Shown in pieces: positions 54,001 to 61,812 of a DNA stretch of 64,000 nucleotides. The stretch spans positions 1,178,001-1,242,000 of the forward strand of contig OZ247499.1 of the NCBI GenBank assembly GCA_965233625.1. The letters are read 5' to 3'. The number at the start of each line of letters is the position of its first letter. Positions within the stretch are counted from its first letter, which is position 1. The position numbers and the translations under genes were made by a program. The notes beneath the pieces were generated by a model that worked only from the letters and a program-made list of their open reading frames with translations, was not told the origin of the DNA and searched no databases. This DNA is from G965233625 sp965233625 (GTDB lineage: Bacteria > Planctomycetota > Planctomycetia > Pirellulales > Pirellulaceae).

Positions 54001-55593
54001 AAAGCGGCGACATATAATCTGGAATCAGGTGAACTGATTTCACAGTTCGACAACGGCATGTGTCTGGAAGTCCGCTTTGTCGCCAGCGGCAGCCACCTGA
54101 TACTCGCCAGCGACAACCACTGCCGCAGAGTCGAATCGGCAACTGGCAAAGAAGTCTGGTCCTACGATCTTTCCCAGGACTCCCTGGAAAAGGACATTGT
54201 TGAATTTGCGTGTTCGCCAGATGAACAACTGGTCGCTGTAGGAGGAAGAACGAATCTAGTGCTACTCAACGCAAACAGCGGCGAGGTTGTTCACACTCTA
54301 AAAGGGCACCGCGGCTCCGTGAACTGGCTGAGGTTTACCAGCAACGGGCGGAGCCTTCTAACTGGCAGCGATGACCTCACCGTGCGAGCGTGGAATGTGG
54401 CTACCGGCGTCGAGACACACCGCGCTGCGAGTTCAACCTACTGCCTCAACCGCGGCGTCATACTCCCCGGCGGCAAGACGATCGTCACCGGCGGAGGCGG
54501 TGGATTCAATCCAGCAAAAAAGAAATACGATACAGACCACGATTATTCACTTCACATCTGGCGGTTGCCGGAAAGTATCTGGCCAGACGAAGCGAATACG
54601 AACCGGTTGGTACTGGTCAACCAGCTGAAAGGTCATACCGGGCCTATCAAAACACTGGACTATTCACCCGGCGGGGACCTCATCGCCAGTGGCAGCGGGT
54701 GGCCCGTAGGCGACAACACCGCGCGGATCTGGAACGCGAAATCAGGCGAGTTGCTACACACGCTGAAGCACTACGGAAAGGTAATGTCGGTCAAATTCTC
54801 GCCAGACGGCAGCCTGCTGCTAACGGGCGACGATAAAGGGTTCGTTCACACCTCGCGGGTCAATAACGGCGTAAAAGCATGCACCATGAAGGGCCGGACG
54901 GAATACAGAGAGCATGTTAGCTTCAGCCCTGATGGCAAGCTATCGCTGGCGGCATGCGGCACTGGCATCGTGCGCGTGTGGGACGCAAATTCCGGCAACC
55001 TGGTGAGTACGCATAATTCCGCGGGAAAAGCTAGCCTGCGAAATGTGCACATTTCGCCCGATGGCAAACTAATATTCGCCATCGATGCCGCTCATCAGGT
55101 AAGTGTATGGAACACCAGCGACCAGTCCCCGCACCGCGAATTTGTCGCCGCACCTGTCGACCCAACCGGCAATGTGAAAATGACGCTGCCCCGTAATGTT
55201 GAATATATAATGACCGCCAATGGCGACGGCATCGTTTCGAAATGGAATTGGCGGACAGGTGAAAAGATCTGGCAATCTCAGACAGTTGTCCACCCGGCTA
55301 ACATCGCGCTAACCCCCGACGAGCGATTCGCCGTTGTTAGTGGAAGCGGGAAAAACGGGAACAAAACGCTGGCATTTGTATCGACAGAGGCCGGTAAGCA
55401 GATTGAATTTCCATCGCTCGAGCTGAAAAGCGGCCAACGCGACGCCCGTGTATCACCAGACGGCAGGTTCCTTGTGGTGGCGGGTGGAACCAGATGGAGC
55501 CGGCAGAAATCCACGTATGCGACGGGTGACAATCTAATCCGCATCTACCAGTTACCTGAAAAACTGCATTCAGAACCGGCCGCAGCTGATTAA
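51034..55593 (+). CDS. Zinc-finger / Ser-Thr kinase / TM / WD40 receptor protein
   Basis: 1519 residues, GTG start. Residues 1-43 form a short zinc-finger anti-sigma-type module with His32, Cys36 and Cys39 (HxxxCxxC). The kinase domain spans about 115-400: glycine loop GRGGMGDVY (123-131), Lys145 (ALKVIK), HRDIKPHN with Asp239, DFG at 265-267, and MGTPDYIAPEQAQ, so all catalytic elements are present. The TM segment at about 430-454 (LLAAAGILLFTLAIVAAGVV) is followed by a PEGA-like beta segment and roughly 950 residues of WD40 repeats (LTISPDRKRILSAGKAWGGS; LLTGSDDLTVRAWNVATGVE), probably two propellers outside the membrane. It likely senses an external signal, phosphorylates cytoplasmic targets and holds or releases the adjacent sigma. 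Confidence 0.94.
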   Translation: MSTHQTHPSHQELRDYLAGKLNAVASDAIEKHLDCCEACCDFLGEVPADDTVVVALREDPGTSVSDDSGEAELSDVTIAVPAEKQTHSPGGDATEFGEAAATIGQLPPELRDHPRYRVVRILGRGGMGDVYKAEHKVMNRTVALKVIKPQLVRNEAAVRRFHREVQAAAQLRHTNIVTAFDAEQAGDLHYLVMEFVDGVDLDEVIRADGRMAVADACDYIRQTAEGLQHAHDLGMVHRDIKPHNLMIEQQVGSISGDATVVKILDFGLANFANETAADEIGDGSETAEAPALHQLTQMGTMMGTPDYIAPEQAQDASTADIRADIYSLGCTFYTLLTGKAPYSGGSVMEKVKAHTQQDAAPLSDFRDDVPAEVESVLRKMMAKDPGDRFQAPIEVARAIQAILSPARPAPEAKPAPPRLGFNRQPAVSPTLLAAAGILLFTLAIVAAGVVFYVKTNQGVVRVEVNDENLYVAVNGRVLNVNDGQKTLSVSPGRNTLVVKQGGFTLETDHFQIRRGETVVFKVELLKDQFVVSRDGSVLAKGKLPPDAGGIGPLAPYDFTLVHTMLGHRNRVEALTISPDRKRILSAGKAWGGSVFLWDLHAGKQQRMLPYRKPDGSPAAACFCANGQMALTTTSGRLVLFAEDGSHQQSVEAHSATSTAIASVPGTSNVVTGGFDGKIFLFDASTGKKLASTDAGRDPPRSDKRHVYGLAVSDDGRYLVAQDRREIVLWDAHTLKPLRTLHTLNGANEPVWTIDFSDDGSQVVVATQREGILLLDVASGKLLRTIAGDNHPDVRILTEGQILEAGYAGTLRLWDATTGNMLAQSKTQENSVLALSPDGQYVVTAGGPVEQKRGADNAVRVWLLPQSVWPVDNKAKQIVHDHKFEFHRGKIEVLNVSPDGRFLLSADARGKLAVWNTQTLKYAGAWQADSFVREARFTSDSKRIVSTGKDRMLRIWDAASGKRLKEYQLSHGSAMDITADDRLAAVAGHGKAATYNLESGELISQFDNGMCLEVRFVASGSHLILASDNHCRRVESATGKEVWSYDLSQDSLEKDIVEFACSPDEQLVAVGGRTNLVLLNANSGEVVHTLKGHRGSVNWLRFTSNGRSLLTGSDDLTVRAWNVATGVETHRAASSTYCLNRGVILPGGKTIVTGGGGGFNPAKKKYDTDHDYSLHIWRLPESIWPDEANTNRLVLVNQLKGHTGPIKTLDYSPGGDLIASGSGWPVGDNTARIWNAKSGELLHTLKHYGKVMSVKFSPDGSLLLTGDDKGFVHTSRVNNGVKACTMKGRTEYREHVSFSPDGKLSLAACGTGIVRVWDANSGNLVSTHNSAGKASLRNVHISPDGKLIFAIDAAHQVSVWNTSDQSPHREFVAAPVDPTGNVKMTLPRNVEYIMTANGDGIVSKWNWRTGEKIWQSQTVVHPANIALTPDERFAVVSGSGKNGNKTLAFVSTEAGKQIEFPSLELKSGQRDARVSPDGRFLVVAGGTRWSRQKSTYATGDNLIRIYQLPEKLHSEPAAAD

Positions 55594-55671
55594 GGCACCG
55601 GCGACGAAGCAAGTTCAGACTGACTAGCGCAGCAGCCAAAACTCTCGCCCTTTCATCACGGGAAGATCCAG

Positions 55672-56985
55672 ATGCATTTCAGATTTGCCCCCTTCCGGTT
55701 CGCGTATTTAATAGCGCCGGTTGTAGTGATAGGTATTTTGATAGCTGGCGCAAGCGCTGAAGAGCCTGCCGGTCTGCGAATCGAAATGACCGATGGTTCG
55801 ATAATTGTGGGCGTCCCGCTGGCTGCTGAATTCGAAGTGGTAAGCGCCTCGCAGCGCCGCAGAATTGCATTCAAAGACGTGCTGCAGATTGTTCCCGGAA
55901 CGAACCACTTGGGCGCCGCCTTTGAGAACAACGTGAAACAGCTGGCGACCGGTCTTGGCGACACCCTGTATGCCACGCGCGAGTCATCGCATGCTGCGCT
56001 GATGAAATTGGGACCCGCCGCTATCGCGCTTTTGAAAGCGTATGAAAACGACGCTGACCTGGAACGCAGAACGCGGGTCCGGAAGATCATCGGCGAATTA
56101 AAGAAAAGTAGAACCATCGATACCCGCCGCCTCGACCAGATAATTCAAGCCGAGGCCGTGCACGAAGGCGTTGTTGCCGGCGAGCATCTGAAAATTCGGT
56201 CGCCGTGGGGAAAACTCACCGTGCCGTGGAGCGATATCCTAGTAGTGTGCAATCTCGCGACTTCGCGGCCAGTGAACTTGCTGGCAAACATTTCAGTGGT
56301 GCGCGATGCCATCCGCGGAAAATGGCGGATCGCCGGCGGTGTGCTTACCACGCCAACGCAGACGCCGTGGGCGCTGTTGCAACTAAAACACGCTCCCCCC
56401 AAAAGATATTCGCTGCACATCACCGCGAAACGCCTGACCGGCGCCGACGCCCTGGTGTTCCCGCTGGTTGTCGGAGGCCGTGAATGTAACGTCTGCATCG
56501 ATGGATGGCCGCGAAGCGGTAGAGTTCACACCGGCCTCGAACTCATCGACGGGCACGGTCCACTCACAAATCAGACCCGGCATCGAGGCACGCTGCTTGC
56601 GAAGAATAAAACGACCGTGGTGGTGATAGATGTATCTCCTACAAGCGTGCGGCTCACGATCAACGGAAAGCAGATATTTTTCTGGCAAGGCGACCCCGCG
56701 AAATTCTCGATGCAACCGGGCTGGACCCGCCCCGATAAGACAGTGCCTGCCATCGGCTGCTACAACGCACAGTTTCAGATCACCCGCCTCGATCTCATCC
56801 CCAGCGCCGCTGTTCAGCCGACCCGTTTGAAACCAGGCGCCAAGGTGATGCAGCTAAAGAACGGCGCCCGGCTGGTGTTTCCATCGAAGGCGCCACAGAT
56901 CGATCGCCGGACGCAGACAACTGAAGTAAAAACTAGATGGGGCGTGCTAAAAATACCCTTCGTGGATTGGCAGATGGGACTATGA
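55672..56985 (+). CDS. Exported protein of unknown function
   Basis: 437 residues with a signal (APVVVIGILIAGASAEEP). The N-terminal half has a HEAT-like helical patch (TRESSHAALMKLGPAAIALL, LERRTRVRKIIGELKKS) between two short beta units that look like repeats of one fold: RIEMTDGSIIVGVPL and LKIRSPWGKLTVPWSDIL, the latter echoed at the C-terminus by VKTRWGVLKIPFVDW. The C-terminal region is beta-rich, lectin-like (VLFP-type strands; VVVIDVSPTSVRLTINGKQI). No family can be named. It lies 78 bases after the kinase gene on the same strand, so it may belong to that regulon. Confidence 0.75.
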   Translation: MHFRFAPFRFAYLIAPVVVIGILIAGASAEEPAGLRIEMTDGSIIVGVPLAAEFEVVSASQRRRIAFKDVLQIVPGTNHLGAAFENNVKQLATGLGDTLYATRESSHAALMKLGPAAIALLKAYENDADLERRTRVRKIIGELKKSRTIDTRRLDQIIQAEAVHEGVVAGEHLKIRSPWGKLTVPWSDILVVCNLATSRPVNLLANISVVRDAIRGKWRIAGGVLTTPTQTPWALLQLKHAPPKRYSLHITAKRLTGADALVFPLVVGGRECNVCIDGWPRSGRVHTGLELIDGHGPLTNQTRHRGTLLAKNKTTVVVIDVSPTSVRLTINGKQIFFWQGDPAKFSMQPGWTRPDKTVPAIGCYNAQFQITRLDLIPSAAVQPTRLKPGAKVMQLKNGARLVFPSKAPQIDRRTQTTEVKTRWGVLKIPFVDWQMGL

Positions 56986-57112
56986 CTGAAAGCGCCGCGC
57001 TGCCTCCGGCCTGAGCCGTGTGCAGAGCATAGATCGCTGAAAGCTCAGACAACGGGAATTACAGGAAAATTGCAGTAAATTAAGTTACCACCTGCCTCAA
57101 CGGAATTAGACC

Positions 57113-57475
57113 ATGCGCCGTCCGGATTATTATTATTGCATCGCGTTACTAATCCTGCTTCTTCTAGCGGGATGTTCTCCATCATCCGTACCAGATTATT
57201 TGCGGATCGTGAATCAGACCACCATGGAGATCAAAGCCATCAAGATTGACGGAGAAGATATCGGCATGTCGATGCCGGCGGGCGGCATTAATTAAACGCC
57301 GCAGAAGTGGAAAGCCGGAACTCATACTTATAAGGTTCAGTTCCGTCCTCCGCGTAAGCTTGCTACTGATCCAATTGAAGATTTCCGCTGGAGCAAAGAT
57401 CTAGAATTTGAAATCAGCGAAGAAATAAACAGCAATTCGCTGGTGCTTCATAAGGAACTATTAATGGAAGAATGA
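57113..57475 (+). pseudogene. Small lipoprotein gene split by an in-frame TAA
   Basis: The N-terminus is a lipoprotein signal with a lipobox (LLILLLLAGCSPSS). The frame reads 60 residues (VNQTTMEIKAIKIDGEDIGM, then PAGGIN) and meets TAA at 57293-57295. It stays open beyond in the same frame for about 59 residues of protein-like sequence (TPQKWKAGTHTYKVQFRPPR; FRWSKDLEFEISEEINSNS) to TGA at 57473-57475. A single base change probably made the stop. The predicted full protein (about 120 residues) is a beta-rich periplasmic lipoprotein; family unknown. The 60-residue form might still be made. Confidence 0.7.
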
Positions 57476-57580
57476 GCTAACGCTACCAATCGTACTTCAT
57501 ACGTTCACATTTCGTAAAATAAGAAAACTTAACACGCAAACGGTCACTTGATTCAACATCAATCTCCGCGAAAGCCCAAG

Positions 57581-58489
57581 ATGAAATTTGCCATAAAAAA
57601 ATCTGCGTTCGCGTGCTTTCTCGTTCTACTAGTGCTCCCTAATGTCAGCGCCGTTGGGCAAGACAATCAGCCGAACGAAAAAAAGCCAGCGAGCGATAGG
57701 TTTCACCCCGTCAAGATTCCGTTGCAGCAATTAGCGTTAGGCCAGGTTGCAGAAATCGATCAACTACTCGGCCGGCTCGCGCAGATGAACAAACAGCCAG
57801 CAGTTGCCAAGGCCCGCGCTGCGGCGTTTGAAAAGCGTGCTCACCTATTTATGGAAGCCGGCAAATGGGAGGACGCAGCCGCCGATTACGAACAGGCGAT
57901 GGAGCTGCAACCGGAAAATACTATGCACTGGATGCGCCGCGGCATTCTGCTGGCGCTCAACGCACAGCGCGTCGATCTGGTGGATCACGCCGGCAAAATG
58001 CTAAAGCGATTTAAGGGCGTGCAGAATAATCCTTACACTGCTGAACGCACGGCGAAAATGTTCTGGCTTTCATCTCAACCAGTGGAAGGCCGGGCCGATG
58101 CCGAAAAGCTGGCTGACTTCGCAGTAGCCCGCAGAAATCGTGTGTGGGGCGAATACTATCCATCAACCCGCGCCATCGGCCACTACCGTTACAAAGAATA
58201 TGACAAAGCGCTGGAAATGATCGACTTAAGCGACCAGATGAATCTGCAGCTAAAAGCACAACGTGAAGACGTAGTCGCGATTAATATGGTGCTCAAGGCG
58301 ATGTGCCACTCGCGACAAGGAAAAAGCGAGGAAGCCGCCAAGTTGATGAAGGTGGCAACCGTCACGTTGGAGAATTACTACCGGCAGCACAAAACGCCAT
58401 TCGACAACGATGCCTGGCACAACTGGGTTATTGTGAAGCTGCTGCACGACGAAGCCTGCGGGCTCATTAAAAAACCGCTGCAGCCGTAA
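57581..58489 (+). CDS. Exported TPR-repeat protein
   Basis: 302 residues from the ATG at 57581 (MKFAIKKSAFACFLVLLVLP signal peptide); a TTG-started longer frame is less likely. The core has TPR-like helix pairs: AFEKRAHLFMEAGKWEDAAA, DYEQAMELQPENTMHWMRRG, and further degenerate helices up to EDVVAINMVLKAMCHSRQGK. TPR proteins act as protein-protein adaptors. It is the last gene on this strand before a recombinase fragment. Whether it is co-transcribed with the split lipoprotein, about 105 bases upstream, cannot be told. Confidence 0.85.
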   Translation: MKFAIKKSAFACFLVLLVLPNVSAVGQDNQPNEKKPASDRFHPVKIPLQQLALGQVAEIDQLLGRLAQMNKQPAVAKARAAAFEKRAHLFMEAGKWEDAAADYEQAMELQPENTMHWMRRGILLALNAQRVDLVDHAGKMLKRFKGVQNNPYTAERTAKMFWLSSQPVEGRADAEKLADFAVARRNRVWGEYYPSTRAIGHYRYKEYDKALEMIDLSDQMNLQLKAQREDVVAINMVLKAMCHSRQGKSEEAAKLMKVATVTLENYYRQHKTPFDNDAWHNWVIVKLLHDEACGLIKKPLQP

Positions 58490-58614
58490 ATACGCATAAC
58501 CGGCGCCTAGTCCGCTCGCAGCTGGGAATCCGCGAAAGGCAGCATCCGGGCACACCGCAGATCTAGCATGCAATCTGCAAGGAGCCGCGGGCATCGCGTT
58601 CTACCTGCTGGCAG

Positions 58615-58877
58615 CTTCGCTGCGGCAGGCTTACGATATCGCGCACCGCCCGTGGTGATCGGTGGGCGTAGCGTCTGCAGGTCATCTCGGCGACTGAATG
58701 GCCGAGAATTTCAACGGACGATTCCGGTACGTGTTCGTCGTAGTTTGTCGCGCACCACTTTCGCAGGTCATTGAGGACCTTGGGATGTTCTTCGCCGGAG
58801 TCGATATCTCGTTTAAGTGCTACGGCGGCAAGATTGCAGAGTTGACAGAATCGGATATTTGGCCTGCTACATCAGCG
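58615..58877 (-). pseudogene. Tyrosine recombinase fragment (copy 3), overlapping a FecR gene end
   Basis: Read on the minus strand in the recombinase frame it gives RPNIRFCQLCNLAAVALKRD, DLRKWCATNYDEHVPESSVE and ILGHSVAEMTCRRYAHRSP. It matches copy 1 (16300-16530) closely at protein and DNA level, with no stop within the piece. The front two thirds of the gene are missing. The upstream edge at about 58870 falls inside the FecR-like gene: the FecR frame enters the fragment and stops there. No flanking repeats were seen. Confidence 0.85.
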
Positions 58878-60454
58878 GAAGAAACTGACGCCCAGTCCTT
58901 GCCGACTCTCAATTCGTCGATTTCGTATTGGGCATTAGATCCAGTTCTAAGACAGACTGTTGTGACTGGTAAACCGGAAGGCCTGCCGGTCGCCGAAACG
59001 GTCCATTCGCTAGGGTCTTTTGGATGGATAACTTCACCATTACGGAACAAACGTAGTGATGTAAATACGCCAGCAGGCGAAATGAGAATCTTCCCGGCAC
59101 ACAAGTAAACTGCACCGCTTTCGATCTTCACCGCGGCTGTTGTGATGGCGCCAAGACATTTTAAATACGGTTGCTGGTTTGAGTTGACGCCAAATGCAAA
59201 CGCCGCCGGCGTGCGGCGCCTCTCACTGGCGCCGAGTAGAGAGAGTTCAAAAAACTTCCCCGCGCCACCGCTTTCACTATCTGCACTGGCGTTGCTCCGA
59301 AGAAGGAAGCTAACGTAATAGGCACGTTGCCCATCCAATGGCAATGAGCTTTCCAGTTCGCGCCACATGGTCTTTGCGCCTTTGAACTGCAGAAGCCGAC
59401 GCCCTTTGCGATCGGCGCCGAATACTATGCCGGCAGGCGCATCTACAATGGCCACGTCGTCGCGGGGGGCGAAGCGACTGGACCGCCACCCGCCATTCCA
59501 GCCGAAGCCACTCCGCCCACGATGCATCCGCCCGGCGAGATTTTCGAAACCGTCGTAGGCAAGCAGCGAACCTCCCGCTTGTCCCTGCAAGCCGGCTTCG
59601 ATTCTCCGTACAAATAATCGCTTTTCAAGCGGGATGCGCGCACCGTGCGATGGTTGCGAACGGGTAAAGCGTCTGGCTTCTCCTGCTTTAATGCGGTCTG
59701 AGGGCCGCTCTTCGCCGGAATTCTCTGGTTGCCAGCGCACTACGCCGTCGAAAACATGCACTTCAGTCGCATCGCTATCGAGTGACACCGCATATTCTGT
59801 ACCTTCATCAGTAATAGCCGCGCAAGGCGTGTCCAATCGAAAACCATCGGAGAGTTCCGTGACCTGAATGACAACCTTGCCTGCGACAAGTCGTGCGGAA
59901 TTACTGGCAGTGACATTCAGTTCGCACGGTCCCTCAAGAAGCACATTCACGCCGGAGTCGAACTTCAGCTCGGCAACGCCTTCTTCCAGCAATAGCGCTT
60001 GTTGAGAAAACCTGCTGCCAGATGGCCCGGTTTCTGAACGCCATCTGGCATTTTTTTGTGCACCAATGACGCCTACAAATACTAGATCTTCAATGCGTTC
60101 CCCGGCTCCGCTAACTAGATCGCTGCGGTCAGTTTGGCGTTGAGAATGCCAGATCTGCCAGGTAAAGACACACGCCAAAAGCGATGCGGCGAGCACAGCG
60201 GCTACGGCAAGCCAGAACTGGTTCGAACGCTGCTTTTCACGCCGGGTTGGGCGTGCAACTGCGGGACTGTCGTTCCCCGCGGCGCTGGTGGAAGCCCATG
60301 TGCGCAAGGCAGATTCCAGATCAAGCTGTTCACGGAGTAGGGATCTTGCATCAGCGCTGGCTTTTAGAGCGCGCTGCAACTGCTCATGATCCTCCGGCGT
60401 GATATCACCGTGCGCTAATTGTTGGATGAGTTCCGATAGCTTTGTTTCCTTCAC
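58820..60454 (-). CDS. FecR-like membrane protein with LamG-like C-terminus; end formed by recombinase DNA
   Basis: 544 residues. The N-terminal cytoplasmic part has LIQQLAHGDITPEDHEQLQR and SADARSLLREQLDLESALRT; the TM segment is at about 83-103 (QFWLAVAAVLAASLLACVFT). FecR domain: LKFDSGVNVLLEGPCELNV, RLDTPCAAITDEGTEYAVSL, TEVHVFDGVVRWQ. C-terminal LamG-like region (SLLAYDGFENLAGRMHRGRS) closing with YEIDELRVGKDWASVS, the same ending as the homologue at 30323-31927. After this ending the frame runs about 17 residues (VAGQISDSVNSAILPP) through recombinase copy 3 before stopping, so the natural end was probably replaced. The start overlaps the sigma stop (ATGA). Confidence 0.86.
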   Translation of the reverse strand: MKETKLSELIQQLAHGDITPEDHEQLQRALKASADARSLLREQLDLESALRTWASTSAAGNDSPAVARPTRREKQRSNQFWLAVAAVLAASLLACVFTWQIWHSQRQTDRSDLVSGAGERIEDLVFVGVIGAQKNARWRSETGPSGSRFSQQALLLEEGVAELKFDSGVNVLLEGPCELNVTASNSARLVAGKVVIQVTELSDGFRLDTPCAAITDEGTEYAVSLDSDATEVHVFDGVVRWQPENSGEERPSDRIKAGEARRFTRSQPSHGARIPLEKRLFVRRIEAGLQGQAGGSLLAYDGFENLAGRMHRGRSGFGWNGGWRSSRFAPRDDVAIVDAPAGIVFGADRKGRRLLQFKGAKTMWRELESSLPLDGQRAYYVSFLLRSNASADSESGGAGKFFELSLLGASERRRTPAAFAFGVNSNQQPYLKCLGAITTAAVKIESGAVYLCAGKILISPAGVFTSLRLFRNGEVIHPKDPSEWTVSATGRPSGLPVTTVCLRTGSNAQYEIDELRVGKDWASVSSADVAGQISDSVNSAILPP

Positions 60455-61005
60455 AGCTGCGGCTCCGTTTGTGAGAGTCGCATGCTAATACACCGATTTA
60501 GTTTATGTCTTAGGCGGGCGAGTTGTTTGTAGAGCGCTCCCTGGGCGCGGCCGAGCGTATCAGCGACCTGCTTGATCGTTTCCGTCCCGAGGTAGCAACG
60601 CCGCAGGATCTCCTGTTGTCGTGCTGGCAGATTGTCCATGCAGATACGCAATGCCGACAACCGCGCTTCGCTTAAATCTCCTTCTTCCCTCGCCTCTTGT
60701 GCCAATAACTCAACGAGTTCGATATCGAAGTGAAGCCGGTTGCGGCGCTGCGCCGTCAGGAAATTCCGCACTTCGTTGAAAGCAACTCCACAGGCCCAGT
60801 GGAAGAAACTACGCGCCGGTTCGAATTCGTCAATCTTTCTCCAGAGAACAATTGTTGTTTTCTGAAACACGTCTTCAACATCGGCGGGGTTGACTAGTTG
60901 TTTGGCGATGAAGGCGTAAATCCGATGCCGGTGGGCAACCAGTTGAGCTACAAACTCGTCATGGTTGTCGCCGGTAGATTCAGCTTGGCTTTGCGATACG
61001 TTCAC
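60451..61005 (-). CDS. ECF sigma factor (FecR-associated type)
   Basis: 184 residues. Sigma2: EFVAQLVAHRHRIYAFIAKQ, VEDVFQKTTIVLWRKIDEFE and SFFHWACGVAFNEVRNFLT. Sigma4: LPARQQEILRRCYLGTETIK then QVADTLGRAQGALYKQLARL. It is translationally coupled to the FecR-like gene by an ATGA overlap. The pair is divergent from an exported basic protein and a PSCyt protein at 61255 onward, which are likely targets because the 248-base gap would hold both promoters. This makes the third FecR-associated sigma in the window. Confidence 0.93.
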   Translation of the reverse strand: MNVSQSQAESTGDNHDEFVAQLVAHRHRIYAFIAKQLVNPADVEDVFQKTTIVLWRKIDEFEPARSFFHWACGVAFNEVRNFLTAQRRNRLHFDIELVELLAQEAREEGDLSEARLSALRICMDNLPARQQEILRRCYLGTETIKQVADTLGRAQGALYKQLARLRHKLNRCISMRLSQTEPQL

Positions 61006-61254
61006 TCGTTAATCACTCGTGCTGCTGCAATTCTCTCGTCAAAATCGCCGCGGTTTCGATTTTGCAGACCTAACTAATGGTAGTCGTACGCTTACCGAGG
61101 ATTTGGACGAAGTAAAACAGAAATTCTTTCAAAAAGTGTAGATCCGCGACTTTTCGAATATTTTCCGGGCAATCGATGGCCTCGTGTAAGAGAACAGTTG
61201 TAAGGCAGGGCTCGCGAGCACCGCAAAATTTCAATCAGTTCAAGAATCTAACCC

Positions 61255-61812
61255 ATGATAGTCAAGTCGTTACAGACAAGTGCCTGCCACTTCAAACGCA
61301 GGAAAGCACTTACCTTTATTGCGGCGGTGTTCGCCGGGTGCCTTGCAGCGGTTGTCGGCACCAGGGCTGCTGCTGAGGAATCGTTCGTGTCAATTCACAA
61401 GGTGAGTGGCAACAGGATCTCCATAACGAAAAGCAGCGCGACAGCGAGCAGTCGAGGCGGTGCGATGCGCGGCCGCGGACGGCGCGGGCGAATGTCTTCC
61501 GCCGCGAAGCAGGTTGTGGTTACGGTGCCTGCCAGTACGAAAATCACGACGGCCATGCGTGAACGCAGGACATTCGAATTCCGCGTTGGCGCCGAAATGG
61601 CGGGCGGGCTACGGCATCAGATTTTCCGCGAGATGAAAGAGCCTCTGCTGGCCCGGATGGTTACTAGCGGCAACCGCATCACAGAACTCAATGTGATAAC
61701 GCCTCAATTCGACATCAATCAGTCGCAGACTACTGCCAGTAACGCCACGGTTATTGCAGTGCGGCCGAAGCGGCCTCCTATGAAAAAAGCCACCGCGGGA
61801 GGAAGCAGATGA
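61255..61812 (+). CDS. Small exported basic protein, first gene of a PSCyt operon
   Basis: 185 residues. Hydrophobic signal segment (LTFIAAVFAGCLAAVVGTRA) after a basic N-terminus, cleavage near RAA. A Gly/Arg-rich linker (SRGGAMRGRGRRGRMSSAAK) at about 66-85. The rest is beta-strand-like (VVVTVPASTKITTAMRERRT; NVITPQFDINQSQTTASN). No family recognised. Its stop overlaps the start of the PSCyt gene (ATGATG), so the two are translated together. It is divergent from the sigma/FecR pair, separated by 248 bases. Confidence 0.7.
   Translation: MIVKSLQTSACHFKRRKALTFIAAVFAGCLAAVVGTRAAAEESFVSIHKVSGNRISITKSSATASSRGGAMRGRGRRGRMSSAAKQVVVTVPASTKITTAMRERRTFEFRVGAEMAGGLRHQIFREMKEPLLARMVTSGNRITELNVITPQFDINQSQTTASNATVIAVRPKRPPMKKATAGGSR

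Noticed and set aside
9100..57295. In-frame stops as evidence for stop-codon recoding
   Set aside because: TAG, TGA and TAA each occur once or more in broken genes, next to frameshifts, while normal genes here end with the same codons. Decay or sequence error is simpler.
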